Assembly: GCA_023392645.1 (NCBI GenBank)
Contig: JAEVYR010000092.1
Span: forward strand, 1-13,424
Reading direction: 5' to 3'
DNA: 13,424 bases
Source: Chloroflexota bacterium
GTDB taxonomy: Bacteria > Chloroflexota > Chloroflexia > Thermomicrobiales > UBA6265
Part shown: one piece after another, positions 1 through 6,793 of the stretch
Numbering within the stretch: position 1 is the stretch's first letter
How the letters are laid out: every line of letters begins with the position of its first letter
The notes under the pieces: model-generated
What the model was told of the DNA's origin: nothing
Database searches by the model: none
What the model saw: only the letters and a program-made list of their open reading frames with translations
Translations under genes and position numbers: made by a program

Positions 1-24
1 GCCGGGCAGCGCCTCCTGCCCGGC
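1..24. terminator. Stem-loop at the left edge, possible terminator of an upstream gene
   Basis: GCCGGGCAG (1-9) and CTGCCCGGC (16-24) form a perfect 9-bp stem with a 6-nt loop. It is followed on the + strand by a pyrimidine-rich stretch (25-37) but not by a real T-run, so it is at best a weak intrinsic terminator. A short frame read from base 2 also closes at TGA 38-40, so this could instead be the 3' end of an upstream coding region (nosZ would be the expected neighbour). The window edge prevents a decision. Confidence 0.3.
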
Positions 25-83
25 CGGCTCCTTTCCCTGACTGGCCCAGCGCAACGAGGCGCCCGGGCCAAGGAGCGACAATC

Positions 84-731
84 ATGGCAAGCATCGCAAC
101 GGGGTATGAAGAAAGCACACAAACATCCGGGCGCGCCTTCTCGCGAGCGTTGGCGCGGTTCCATGTCTCGCGCATGCTCATCCAGATTGCGGCACTCCTG
201 CTCGCCGTATCGCTGGCCTTCTCCTACTGGTCGCTGACACTCCACGCCCCACAATACCCCGACGGGCTCGAGGTCACGATCTTCACCCACAAGGTCGTCG
301 GTGACGTCAGCGAGGTGGATGGCCTCAATCACTACATCGGCATGATGCCGCTGGCCGAGGCCGCTGAGTTCGAACGCAGCATCGCGGCGGCGGCGACCGT
401 GATCATCATTCTTGCCGCCTTCGTGGCTTCGATTCTTCGACCCAGGTGGACTGCCCTGCTCGCGCTCGGCGTGGTCCTGTTCCCGCTTGTGTTCGCAGCC
501 GACCTGTATTTCTGGCTCTACAAGGCGGGTCACGACCTCGATCCGACCGCCGCGCTGAGCAGCAGCATCAAGCCATTCACGCCGGCAATCATCGGCGAGG
601 GCATCGTTGGCCAGTTCTCGACGACCGCCTACTTCGGCGTCGGCTTCTGGATTGCCATTGTCGCGGCCGTGCTGGCGACCGTGGGCATCATCGGGCGGAT
701 GCGCGGGGATACCTCGCAGGCCGGCCAATGA
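84..731 (+). CDS. Four-helix membrane protein of nos clusters (NosB-like)
   Basis: Encodes a 215-residue integral membrane protein. Four hydrophobic helices are visible at about 30-51, 103-119, 121-145 and 184-205. The large loop between helices 1 and 2 carries the sequence LNHYIGMMPL (81-90), whose His and Met residues could face the periplasm. A second conserved-looking stretch is DLYFWLYKAGHDLDP (140-154). I associate the HYIGM-type motif with membrane proteins found directly after nosZ in clade II nitrous oxide reductase clusters, the position called nosB in Wolinella; the biochemical role is unknown to me. The ATG at 84 has AAGGAG at 70-75, 8 bases upstream. The stop overlaps the nosD start (ATGA, 728-731), so the two are probably co-translated. 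The assignment rests on gene position plus motif memory, not on an alignment. Confidence 0.72.
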   Translation: MASIATGYEESTQTSGRAFSRALARFHVSRMLIQIAALLLAVSLAFSYWSLTLHAPQYPDGLEVTIFTHKVVGDVSEVDGLNHYIGMMPLAEAAEFERSIAAAATVIIILAAFVASILRPRWTALLALGVVLFPLVFAADLYFWLYKAGHDLDPTAALSSSIKPFTPAIIGEGIVGQFSTTAYFGVGFWIAIVAAVLATVGIIGRMRGDTSQAGQ

Positions 732-2233
732 GCAACCGGACGCATGCTCCCTGGCGCGTCCTGGCGCTCGTGCTCCTGACCGTCACCCTGCTTGTGCCAT
801 GGGCACAGCCGTCGTTCGCCTCGCCGGAAGTTCCGGCAGATGCGACCCGTGTCTGCGAGACCTGCGAGGTGACGGGCCTCCCGGCCGCGATCGACGCGGC
901 CGCCGCCGGGGCCACCATCCTCGTCGAAGGTGGCCAGTTCGATGGCCCGATCGAGATCGCACGACCCCTGACGCTGATCGGGACCGATGGCGCGACCATC
1001 GACGGTCACGGCGAGGGCACGATCGTGCGCATCACCGCGCCGGACGTCACCCTCCAGGGATTCACCATTCGCAACAGCGGGAGCAACTTCGACAAGGAGG
1101 ACAGCGGCGTCTACGTCGATCGGGGCGATCGCGCGAGGATTCTCGACAACGAGATTCTCGACACGCTCTTCGGCGTCAACGTCGCACAGTCGCCCGGCAT
1201 CGTCATATCGGGTAACCACATCATCGGCAAGGACGTCGAGATGGGCGTCCGCGGCGATGGCATCAAGGTCTGGTACAGCCACGAGACCGAGATCACCCAC
1301 AACAACGTCGAGCGATCTCGTGACCTGCTGGTCTGGTACTCGAACCACGTCGCGGTCAACGACAACGTCGTGGTGGACGGGCGGTACGGCTTCCACTTCA
1401 TGAACAGCGACGACGGCGAGGCGTCCCGCAACCACCTCATCGACAACTCCGTCGGCATTTACCTGATGTATGGCAAGCGCTTCACCATCCACGACAACCT
1501 CCTGCAGGGCAGCCGCGGCCCGTCCGGCCATGGTCTCGGCCTGAAGGAAATCGACGGTGTCGATGTCGTCGGCAACATCATTCACGACAACCGGATCGGC
1601 GTGTATATCGACACATCGCCGCTGTCATATGACGTCTACAACACGTTCGACACCAACCTGATCGCCTACAACGACATCGGGTTGGGACTGCTGCCATCTT
1701 CCACGCGAAACATCTTCACGCGCAACAGCATGGTCGACAACCTCGAACAGGTGTCGGTGCTGGGCGGCGGACCGCTCGGCGAAAACACATGGTCGGTGGA
1801 CGGCGTCGGCAACTTCTGGAGCGATTATGCCGGGTATGACGCCGACGGCGATGGCATCGGCGACGTCGCATTCCAAAACCAGCAGCTCTCCGAGCAGCTC
1901 ATGACGACATGGCCGGTGCTTCAGCTCTTTCGGTTCAGCGTCGCCGAGACCGCGGTGGATTTCGGCTCGAAGGCGGTGCCGGTCTTCCGGAAGGAACCGA
2001 TCTTCGAAGATGAGTATCCGCTGGTCTCGCCGGTGACCCCGACCAACGTCACCGTACCCAACCGCGGTCAGGACACCGCTACGTCGCGGCTTTGGTCACT
2101 GGCGCTGCTCGGGCTCGCCGGCGCGGCGGTCGCCTGGGGAGCGATGGCCCACCGCCCCGCTCGTCGATATCGAGGCACGGCGACGTCGCTACCACTCGAC
2201 CCGTCGCTTGCCCGCCACCGCGGGCGGGCGTGA
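728..2233 (+). CDS. nosD: NosD, periplasmic beta-helix protein for NosZ copper-site maturation
   Basis: A 501-residue protein. NosD works with the NosFY ABC transporter to assemble the [4Cu:2S] CuZ centre of nitrous oxide reductase in the periplasm. An N-terminal signal sequence (hydrophobic core about 11-24, likely cleavage after AQPSFA near residue 31) precedes a long parallel beta-helix of repeated right-handed coils rich in N-x-I/V-x-x-N and G-I/V steps (about 60-400). The NosD-type stretch GDGIKVWYSHETEITHN (176-192), with GRYGFHFMNS (218-227), is diagnostic. Two features stand out: CETC (residues 43-46), a CxxC just after the signal peptide, and a C-terminal hydrophobic segment (about 455-474) followed by Arg-rich residues, which would anchor the protein to the membrane. 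The ATG at 728 overlaps the preceding stop. The same frame is open upstream to 446, but that stretch is a shadow of the preceding gene. Confidence 0.93.
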   Translation: MSNRTHAPWRVLALVLLTVTLLVPWAQPSFASPEVPADATRVCETCEVTGLPAAIDAAAAGATILVEGGQFDGPIEIARPLTLIGTDGATIDGHGEGTIVRITAPDVTLQGFTIRNSGSNFDKEDSGVYVDRGDRARILDNEILDTLFGVNVAQSPGIVISGNHIIGKDVEMGVRGDGIKVWYSHETEITHNNVERSRDLLVWYSNHVAVNDNVVVDGRYGFHFMNSDDGEASRNHLIDNSVGIYLMYGKRFTIHDNLLQGSRGPSGHGLGLKEIDGVDVVGNIIHDNRIGVYIDTSPLSYDVYNTFDTNLIAYNDIGLGLLPSSTRNIFTRNSMVDNLEQVSVLGGGPLGENTWSVDGVGNFWSDYAGYDADGDGIGDVAFQNQQLSEQLMTTWPVLQLFRFSVAETAVDFGSKAVPVFRKEPIFEDEYPLVSPVTPTNVTVPNRGQDTATSRLWSLALLGLAGAAVAWGAMAHRPARRYRGTATSLPLDPSLARHRGRA

Positions 2234-2247
2234 CAGAGGTACAGGCC

Positions 2248-3102
2248 ATGATCGAACTGCACGATGTAGTGAAACGATACGGCACGCGCAATGCCGTCGA
2301 CCACGCGACCCTCGCCGTTCCGGAGGGCACGTCCCTCGCGCTGTGGGGGTCAAACGGGGCCGGCAAGACGACGCTGATCCGGTGCATTCTCGGCGTCACC
2401 GGTTTCAAGGGTGACGTCCGCATCGATGGCATCTCCTCCCGCCGCAAGGGCAAGGAGGCGCGCAAGCGCATCGGCTACGTGCCGCAGAGCATGCCGACCT
2501 TCGATATCAGCGTGGCCGAGATGGTCCAGCTCGTCGCGCGGCTGCGCCAGGCGGACCCCAGGCCCGGTCTGGCGCGCCTGGACGCCTTCGGGCTTGGTCA
2601 TACCCTCACCCAGCCCGTGGCCAGCCTTTCGGGCGGCATGAAGCAGAAGCTCGCCCTGACGCTGGCGCTCCTCGGCGATCCGCCGATCCTGCTGTTGGAC
2701 GAACCGACCGCGAACCTGGATGCGCGAAGTCAGTCCGACCTGATCGCGACGCTGGTCGAGCTCAAGCACCACGGGCGCACCATCGTCTTCACGTCGCACC
2801 GCTGGAGCGAGGTCCGGGCGCTCGCCGATCATGTCGTCCGGCTGGAATCCGGAAAGATGGTCGGCCATGGCACTGTCCAGGAGATGGAGCCGAAGCTCGA
2901 CACGGTCACCCTCCGCCTGCCGCTGCCCGTCGATGCGCTCGATACCGCAGTCGAGCATCTGGCGAGGCACGGATTCACCGCCGGGCGCAACGGCCACGAG
3001 GTACTCGTCACTGTCGACGGCACCCGCAAGGCCGAACCGTTGATGCTGCTCGCCCAGCAGGACTACACAATTTCCGATTTCATTGTGGAGGAAGAGGCAT
3101 GA
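2248..3102 (+). CDS. nosF: NosF, ABC transporter ATP-binding protein
   Basis: A 284-residue cytoplasmic ATPase that would power the NosDFY complex during NosZ maturation. The full set of ABC motifs is present: Walker A GSNGAGKT (34-41), Q-loop Gln80, signature LSGGM (127-131), Walker B ILLLDEP (147-153) with catalytic Glu152, and switch His184 in FTSH. A C-terminal extension of about 85 residues follows the core, as is usual for NosF-like subunits. The ATG at 2248 is preceded by AGAGGT (2235-2240) and begins 14 bp after the nosD stop. The upstream in-frame extension (from 2092) runs inside nosD and is rejected. The stop overlaps the nosY start (ATGA, 3099-3102). On its own the protein could be any ABC-2-type ATPase; the NosD, NosY and NosL neighbours give the specific call. 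Confidence 0.92.
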   Translation: MIELHDVVKRYGTRNAVDHATLAVPEGTSLALWGSNGAGKTTLIRCILGVTGFKGDVRIDGISSRRKGKEARKRIGYVPQSMPTFDISVAEMVQLVARLRQADPRPGLARLDAFGLGHTLTQPVASLSGGMKQKLALTLALLGDPPILLLDEPTANLDARSQSDLIATLVELKHHGRTIVFTSHRWSEVRALADHVVRLESGKMVGHGTVQEMEPKLDTVTLRLPLPVDALDTAVEHLARHGFTAGRNGHEVLVTVDGTRKAEPLMLLAQQDYTISDFIVEEEA

Positions 3103-3929
3103 CACCGTCGACGGTCACGACCCTCGCCCAGCGGGAGCTCAGCGACGCACTGCGGAATCGCTGGTTCGTCGCCTACGCCGTCGCCTTCGTGGCCCTCAGC
3201 GTGGCCCTGGCGATGCTGGTCATCAACAGTGCCGGGTACGGCGGCATCAGCGGCTTCGGCCGCACCTCGGCGGCGCTGATCAACCTCGTCCTTTTCCTCG
3301 CGCCCTTGATGGGACTCACCCTCGGCGCCCAGGCGCTTTCCAGCGAGCGCGAGCAGGGCACCATGAGCTATTTGCTCGCCCAGCCCGTGAGCCACTTCGA
3401 GCTGTTCATCGCCAAGTTCATCGGCATGGCGATCGCCATCGGCGCGGCGATCGTCACCGGGTTCGCCCTCGCCTCGCTGACGATGAGCTTCATGGACAGC
3501 GGCGGCAGCGCCGGCGCCTTCCTCCCGCTTACCGGCCTGACCGTCCTGCTGGCGTGGGCATCGCTCGCGATCGGGTACCTGATCTCCAGCTTCTCGCGTC
3601 GGACGATGAGCGCGCTCGGCGTCGCCGTGGTCACCTGGCTGGTGCTGGTTCTGGTCGGCGATCTCGGCCTGATGGGCACCGCGGTGATTCTCAAGCTTTC
3701 ACCTGGCGCGCTCCTCGCCTCGACGCTGGTCAACCCGCTGGAGAGCTATCGCATCGCCGCGATCGACCTGCTCCGCGACTCGATGGAGCTGCTCGGCCCG
3801 GCCGGCCTGGTGGCGCAGGACACCTTCGGCGTCTGGTCGACGGCGGTCCTGACCGCGATTCTCGTCGCCTGGCTCATCGTGCCGCTGGCGATCGCGTACG
3901 TGGCCATGCGGCGGGAGGAACAACGATGA
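3099..3929 (+). CDS. nosY: NosY, ABC-2 type permease subunit
   Basis: A 276-residue polytopic membrane protein, the transmembrane partner of NosF. Six hydrophobic segments can be placed at about 22-42, 57-80, 105-130, 140-163, 169-190 and 248-272. The cytoplasmic stretch after segment 2, SSEREQGTMSYLLAQPVS (81-98), is the coupling motif typical of ABC-2 and NosY permeases. The NosDFY complex is thought to handle a sulfur-containing species and to drive conformational changes in NosD for CuZ assembly; the transported species cannot be read from this sequence. The ATG at 3099 overlaps the nosF stop, with a purine-rich GGAGGAAGAGG-like ribosome site just upstream. The stop at 3927-3929 overlaps the ATG of the nosL-like gene. 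Length fits the family. Confidence 0.9.
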   Translation: MTPSTVTTLAQRELSDALRNRWFVAYAVAFVALSVALAMLVINSAGYGGISGFGRTSAALINLVLFLAPLMGLTLGAQALSSEREQGTMSYLLAQPVSHFELFIAKFIGMAIAIGAAIVTGFALASLTMSFMDSGGSAGAFLPLTGLTVLLAWASLAIGYLISSFSRRTMSALGVAVVTWLVLVLVGDLGLMGTAVILKLSPGALLASTLVNPLESYRIAAIDLLRDSMELLGPAGLVAQDTFGVWSTAVLTAILVAWLIVPLAIAYVAMRREEQR

Positions 3930-4498
3930 GCCCTTTTGCACTGGTCCGGGTCTTCATCGTCGCGTTGATCGCCATCATCACGCTCGTCGCCTGCGGCGAT
4001 GACGACGTCAGCCTCGATCCTCCCGAGGTGAAGTACGGCGAAGACATCTCCGAGATGGGCATGTTCGTCGTCGATCCGCGATATACGGTGGCGACACTCC
4101 CCAATGACTCCGAGGGTTGGCTGCTGTTCGATGACATCGGCGAGCTGTTCAAGTATCGCGACACCCATCCCGACGCCGGGTTTCAGGTGATCTGGGTCAA
4201 CGACTACCACACCGAAGAGTGGGTGAAAGCCGAGGACGCGTGGTACGTCGAAAGCCCGGGCGTCAACTCGCCGATGGGCTGGGGCATATCCTCGTTCGAG
4301 AGCGAGGACGAGGCGAGGGCCTTCCACGAGGAGCACGGCGGCGAGATGATGACGTGGGACGAGGCCGACGCCCGTACCTGGACCGCCCCGCCCGCACCGA
4401 TGGACCACAGCGCCCACGGCGCGACACCAGCGGCGTCGCCGGTGTCACACGATGGGCATGCGCCATCCGCGGCGACACCGTCCCACGAGGGGCACTGA
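3926..4498 (+). CDS. nosL: NosL-like copper lipoprotein with His-rich tail
   Basis: A 190-residue lipoprotein, the likely copper chaperone of the nos cluster. A hydrophobic signal (about 5-22) ends in the lipobox LVAC, with Cys23 as the lipidated residue. The NosL core is recognisable from residue 35: GEDISEMGMFVVDPRY (38-53), then PMGWGISSFESEDEARAF (116-133) and HGGEMMTWDEADA (137-149), matching the family pattern of a Met-Gly-Gly loop followed by an 'HGG...fde' block. In the NosL proteins I know, the first block usually carries Cys before Gly-Met; here it reads SEMGM, so Met44 and Met46 would have to serve. The last 35 residues are a Pro/Ala/Ser linker with three clusters, MDHSAHG, HDGH and HEGH, plausible extra metal ligands. 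The ATG at 3926 overlaps the nosY stop. It is the last gene of the unit. Confidence 0.85.
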   Translation: MSPFALVRVFIVALIAIITLVACGDDDVSLDPPEVKYGEDISEMGMFVVDPRYTVATLPNDSEGWLLFDDIGELFKYRDTHPDAGFQVIWVNDYHTEEWVKAEDAWYVESPGVNSPMGWGISSFESEDEARAFHEEHGGEMMTWDEADARTWTAPPAPMDHSAHGATPAASPVSHDGHAPSAATPSHEGH

Positions 4499-4543
4499 CC
4501 GTCCAAGGCCCTGTGACGTCTGCCAGTTATCGCCCGTGGAGAT

Positions 4544-4580
4544 GGCCCGAAACCCTCAGGAGTGTCGGGTCATCTTCTTC
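4544..4580 (+). terminator. Weak candidate terminator after nosL
   Basis: GGCCCGA (4544-4550) pairs with TCGGGTC (4565-4571) with one G-T pair and a 14-nt loop, followed by the T-rich but interrupted tail catcttcttc (4571-4580). It lies 46 bp beyond the nosL stop, a reasonable place for the operon to end. The stem is short and there is no uniform T-run, so the call is tentative. Confidence 0.28.
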
Positions 4581-5078
4581 GATCCGGAGTACACGGGATC
4601 CGGGTGAATCTCGAGCGAAAGCGCCCCGTCGAGCCGCTCAACCCCGCATACTGTTTCTTCCGTATTGGAAGCCACGGCCCTGCCGCGCGAGGGAAGGGAC
4701 GCACCTGCGGATCAACAATTGCGGAGCGGCTGAGAGTGGGCGCAACGCCGATTCGAGCCGCTACGCGTTCGCCGCCGCGAGACGTGTCGACCACTGGCTG
4801 TTCGCGGCGCAAATGACAGCAAATATTGGGGGACGTGTCGCCCACCTGGTCATCCACATGAGGCGTTCGGACGCCCAAGGGTCCGCTGATCCAAGATACG
4901 CTGACGTCCCGCGACGCGGAAGTGACATCACCGGCGTCGTTGGATGCGTCGTTTCTGGAGGTCACGGTCACCGACTATGCTTGCAGCATGCGGCCCCGCC
5001 AGGACGCGACGGTGGCCGTATCCGTCGACGGCGCTGACTTCGGCCGAGCCACGGCCGGGTACACAGTCGACGGCACAT

Positions 5079-5094
5079 CGTACCCTTGGGTACG
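5079..5094. promoter_or_regulatory. Perfect palindrome CGTACCC-TT-GGGTACG, candidate operator
   Basis: Two 7-bp arms separated by TT, about 180 bp upstream of the protease start. The TACCC...GGGTA half-sites resemble those of CsoR-type copper-repressor operators, but the known ones have a longer spacer, so this is only an analogy. The nine bases ACCCTTGGG recur in the opposite orientation at 4874-4882 (CCCAAGGGT). No clear -35/-10 pair can be placed around it. Confidence 0.3.
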
Positions 5095-5226
5095 TGGCGG
5101 TGCGATCCCGTCCAGGAGGCGGATGCGTGCTGGCGCTTCCAAGCGCGCCGGTCGACTGGTTCCCGATGGCGCATCAGACGGCACAGAGGCTCGACAGCGT
5201 CGACCGGCAACCACCATTCCGCGCCG

Positions 5227-5244
5227 CGCCGGAACCCTCCGGCG
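5227..5244 (+). promoter_or_regulatory. Hairpin in the 5' leader of the M50 protease gene
   Basis: CGCCGGA (5227-5233) and TCCGGCG (5238-5244) form a perfect 7-bp stem with a 4-nt ACCC loop. It ends 17 bp before the GGAGG ribosome site (5262-5266). It is not followed by T residues, so it is not a terminator; it could protect the mRNA or affect initiation. Chance occurrence is possible at this GC content. Confidence 0.3.
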
Positions 5245-5272
5245 GCTGAGGCGCCAGTACCGGAGGAACGTT

Positions 5273-6412
5273 ATGGGCGCAAGCTGGCAGATCGCAACCA
5301 TTCGCGGCATCCCGATCCGGCTGCACTGGAGCCTGCTGCTCGTCTTCTCGCTGCTGACGGTATCGCTGGCGACGGCCTACCTGCCCGGCACCGAACCAGA
5401 TATCGGTACGGGCGCCGCTTGGGGTCTCGCCATCGTCAGCAGCGTCCTCTTCTTCATGTCGCTGCTGCTGCACGAGCTGGGCCACTCCTTCGTCGCGATG
5501 CGCGCGGGAATGCCGGTCGACAACATCACGCTCTTCATCTTCGGCGGCGTGGCGAGCATTCGTGACGAGGCGAAGTCGGCGGAGACGGAGCTTCGCATCG
5601 CCGCCGCAGGGCCGCTGGTCAGCCTCGCCCTCGCCGCACTCTTCGGTCTCGTCTGGCTGGTGGTGCGAGGAAACGACGCGCTCGCGGCGGCCGCCTTCTG
5701 GCTGGCCGTGATCAACCTCGTGCTGGCGCTCTTCAACCTGTTGCCGGGATTCCCGCTCGACGGCGGCCGGGTGCTGCGCGCGCTCGTCTGGCAGTTCACC
5801 GGCAGCCAGCAGCGGGCGACGCAGATCGCGCTAATCTCCGGCCAGCTCGTCGCCTTCGGCCTGATGGGATTCGGCGCGTTGCTGGCCCTTTCCGGCAACT
5901 TCGCCAACGGCGCCTGGCTCATCTTCATCGGCTGGTTCCTGCAGAACGCGGCGGCATCGGAGTCACACGGCTCGACCATGCGCCACGCACTCGAAGGCAC
6001 AACCGTCGGCCAGGCGATGGGACCTCGAGAGCCGGAGGTGCCGAGCCGCATGAAGCTGCGCCAGCTCGTCGAGGAACACATTTTGGCGCGCGGGGAGCGC
6101 TACTTTCTGGTCACAGACGACGGCAGCCCGCGCGGCATCGTGACGCTGAAGGACGTGACGGCGTCCGATCGCGAACGATGGGACTGGACGAGCGTGGCGG
6201 ACGTGATGAAGCCGTGGGGCTCGCTCACCCGGGTGACGCCCGATATGCCGCTGCTGGACGCCATGAAGCTCATGGACGAGCGTCAGGTGGCACAGCTTCC
6301 GGTGGTCGAGGGGGATCGGCCCATCGGGCTCATCACCCGCGAGGAAGTCATCCACTTCACGCGGCTCCGGCTGGAGCTGACCCACGCGCGACAGGATGTC
6401 ACCGATCGATAG
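5273..6412 (+). CDS. Site-2-type M50 membrane metalloprotease with paired CBS domains
   Basis: A 379-residue intramembrane zinc protease of the SpoIVFB-like (group III) S2P family. The zinc motif HELGH is at 67-71, with catalytic Glu68, and the third ligand lies in NLLPGFPLDGGR (155-166), Asp163. The family motif FIFGGVASI follows at 88-96. Hydrophobic helices are seen at about 17-36, 49-66, 110-132, 137-156, 187-206 and 213-225. The C-terminal cytoplasmic part holds two CBS repeats (about 243-300 and 306-365, DVMKPWGSLTRVTPDMPLLDAM then PVVEGDRPIGLIT), which commonly sense adenine nucleotides. Such enzymes cut membrane-bound regulators; the substrate here is unknown and no sigma or anti-sigma gene is adjacent. 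The ATG at 5273 has GGAGG six bases upstream, and the frame starts to look like a real protein exactly there, so the open extension back to 4922 is rejected. Confidence 0.9.
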   Translation: MGASWQIATIRGIPIRLHWSLLLVFSLLTVSLATAYLPGTEPDIGTGAAWGLAIVSSVLFFMSLLLHELGHSFVAMRAGMPVDNITLFIFGGVASIRDEAKSAETELRIAAAGPLVSLALAALFGLVWLVVRGNDALAAAAFWLAVINLVLALFNLLPGFPLDGGRVLRALVWQFTGSQQRATQIALISGQLVAFGLMGFGALLALSGNFANGAWLIFIGWFLQNAAASESHGSTMRHALEGTTVGQAMGPREPEVPSRMKLRQLVEEHILARGERYFLVTDDGSPRGIVTLKDVTASDRERWDWTSVADVMKPWGSLTRVTPDMPLLDAMKLMDERQVAQLPVVEGDRPIGLITREEVIHFTRLRLELTHARQDVTDR

Positions 6413-6430
6413 GATGGCGGGGACAGCCGG

Positions 6431-6793
6431 TCAGTTGCAGGCGTCAGCCTCATCGCACGTAGCGGACAGGGCCAGCAAGAGATCGGTCAGCGCCCGGTCG
6501 AGCAGATTCGCGTCGCCGGATATGCATCCCAGGTGCTCGCGCATCCGCGGCACAAGCGGGTGCTCGGCGTGGTCGTTGATCCAGGCACGGGTTTCGGCAG
6601 CGTCGTGCTTGAGGGCACGGAGGTTTTCCGCCAGCATGTCATACCAAACACGCGCGACGGAGACGTGCTGCCGGCGTTTTGCGTCGCTGCTCGCGGTCTG
6701 GGCGCGGTGGACCGCCTCGATGAACGCGCCGGCGCTCGCGCGATAACGATACGGAATCAAGATCGTTGTTTCTGCAGTGATTGTGCCGATCAT
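6431..6793 (-). CDS. Hypothetical protein, 120 residues, helical
   Basis: I do not recognise the family. The start is strongly supported: ATG at 6793 with GAGGAG (6800-6805) six bases upstream, as good a ribosome site as any in the window. The protein looks soluble and mostly helical: a short beta-like N-terminus (TITAETTILIPYRYR, 4-18), then amphipathic helices rich in Ala, Arg, His and Glu (about 19-36, 42-72, 80-88, 96-112), two Trp (50, 71) and Cys at 90, 113 and 119. No signal peptide or membrane segment is visible. The gene converges on the protease gene with 18 bp between the two stops and has no clear operon partner. Its upstream side faces the long gene-free stretch before the tRNA genes. 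It could be an adaptor or small regulator, but nothing in the sequence establishes this. Confidence 0.65.
   Translation of the reverse strand: MIGTITAETTILIPYRYRASAGAFIEAVHRAQTASSDAKRRQHVSVARVWYDMLAENLRALKHDAAETRAWINDHAEHPLVPRMREHLGCISGDANLLDRALTDLLLALSATCDEADACN

Larger units (their letters stand above)
4499..5272. other. Long gene-free stretch between nosL and the M50 protease gene
   Basis: About 770 bp. Several frames stay open for 80-130 codons on both strands (for example 4570-4971 on - and the extension of the protease frame from 4922), but none gives a recognisable domain, none has a good ribosome site, and the compositions are Arg/Ser/Pro-rich like reading shadows. It holds a weak hairpin after nosL (4544-4571), an AT-richer patch (4811-4830), two related CCCAAGGGT-type sites (4874-4882 and within 5079-5094), an inverted repeat ATGCT-TGC-AGCAT (4977-4989) and a hairpin just before the protease ribosome site (5227-5244). 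It may be a long regulatory leader or the remains of a decayed gene. Confidence 0.55.

Noticed and set aside
446..727. N-terminal extension of the nosD frame
   Set aside because: It lies entirely within the preceding membrane-protein gene and is Arg-rich; a signal peptide begins exactly at the ATG at 728.
4581..4603. Direct repeat GATCCGG at 4581-4587 and 4597-4603
   Set aside because: Only two 7-bp copies with no further unit; likely chance in GC-rich DNA and not a CRISPR or iteron array.
4570..4971. 133-codon frame on the - strand after nosL
   Set aside because: No recognisable motif, no good ribosome site, and a composition like other reading shadows; kept as part of a gene-free stretch.
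4922..5272. 117-codon in-frame extension of the M50 protease
   Set aside because: The sequence is Arg/Ala-rich without domain character and the ATG at 5273 has a perfect GGAGG site; protease homologues start near this point.
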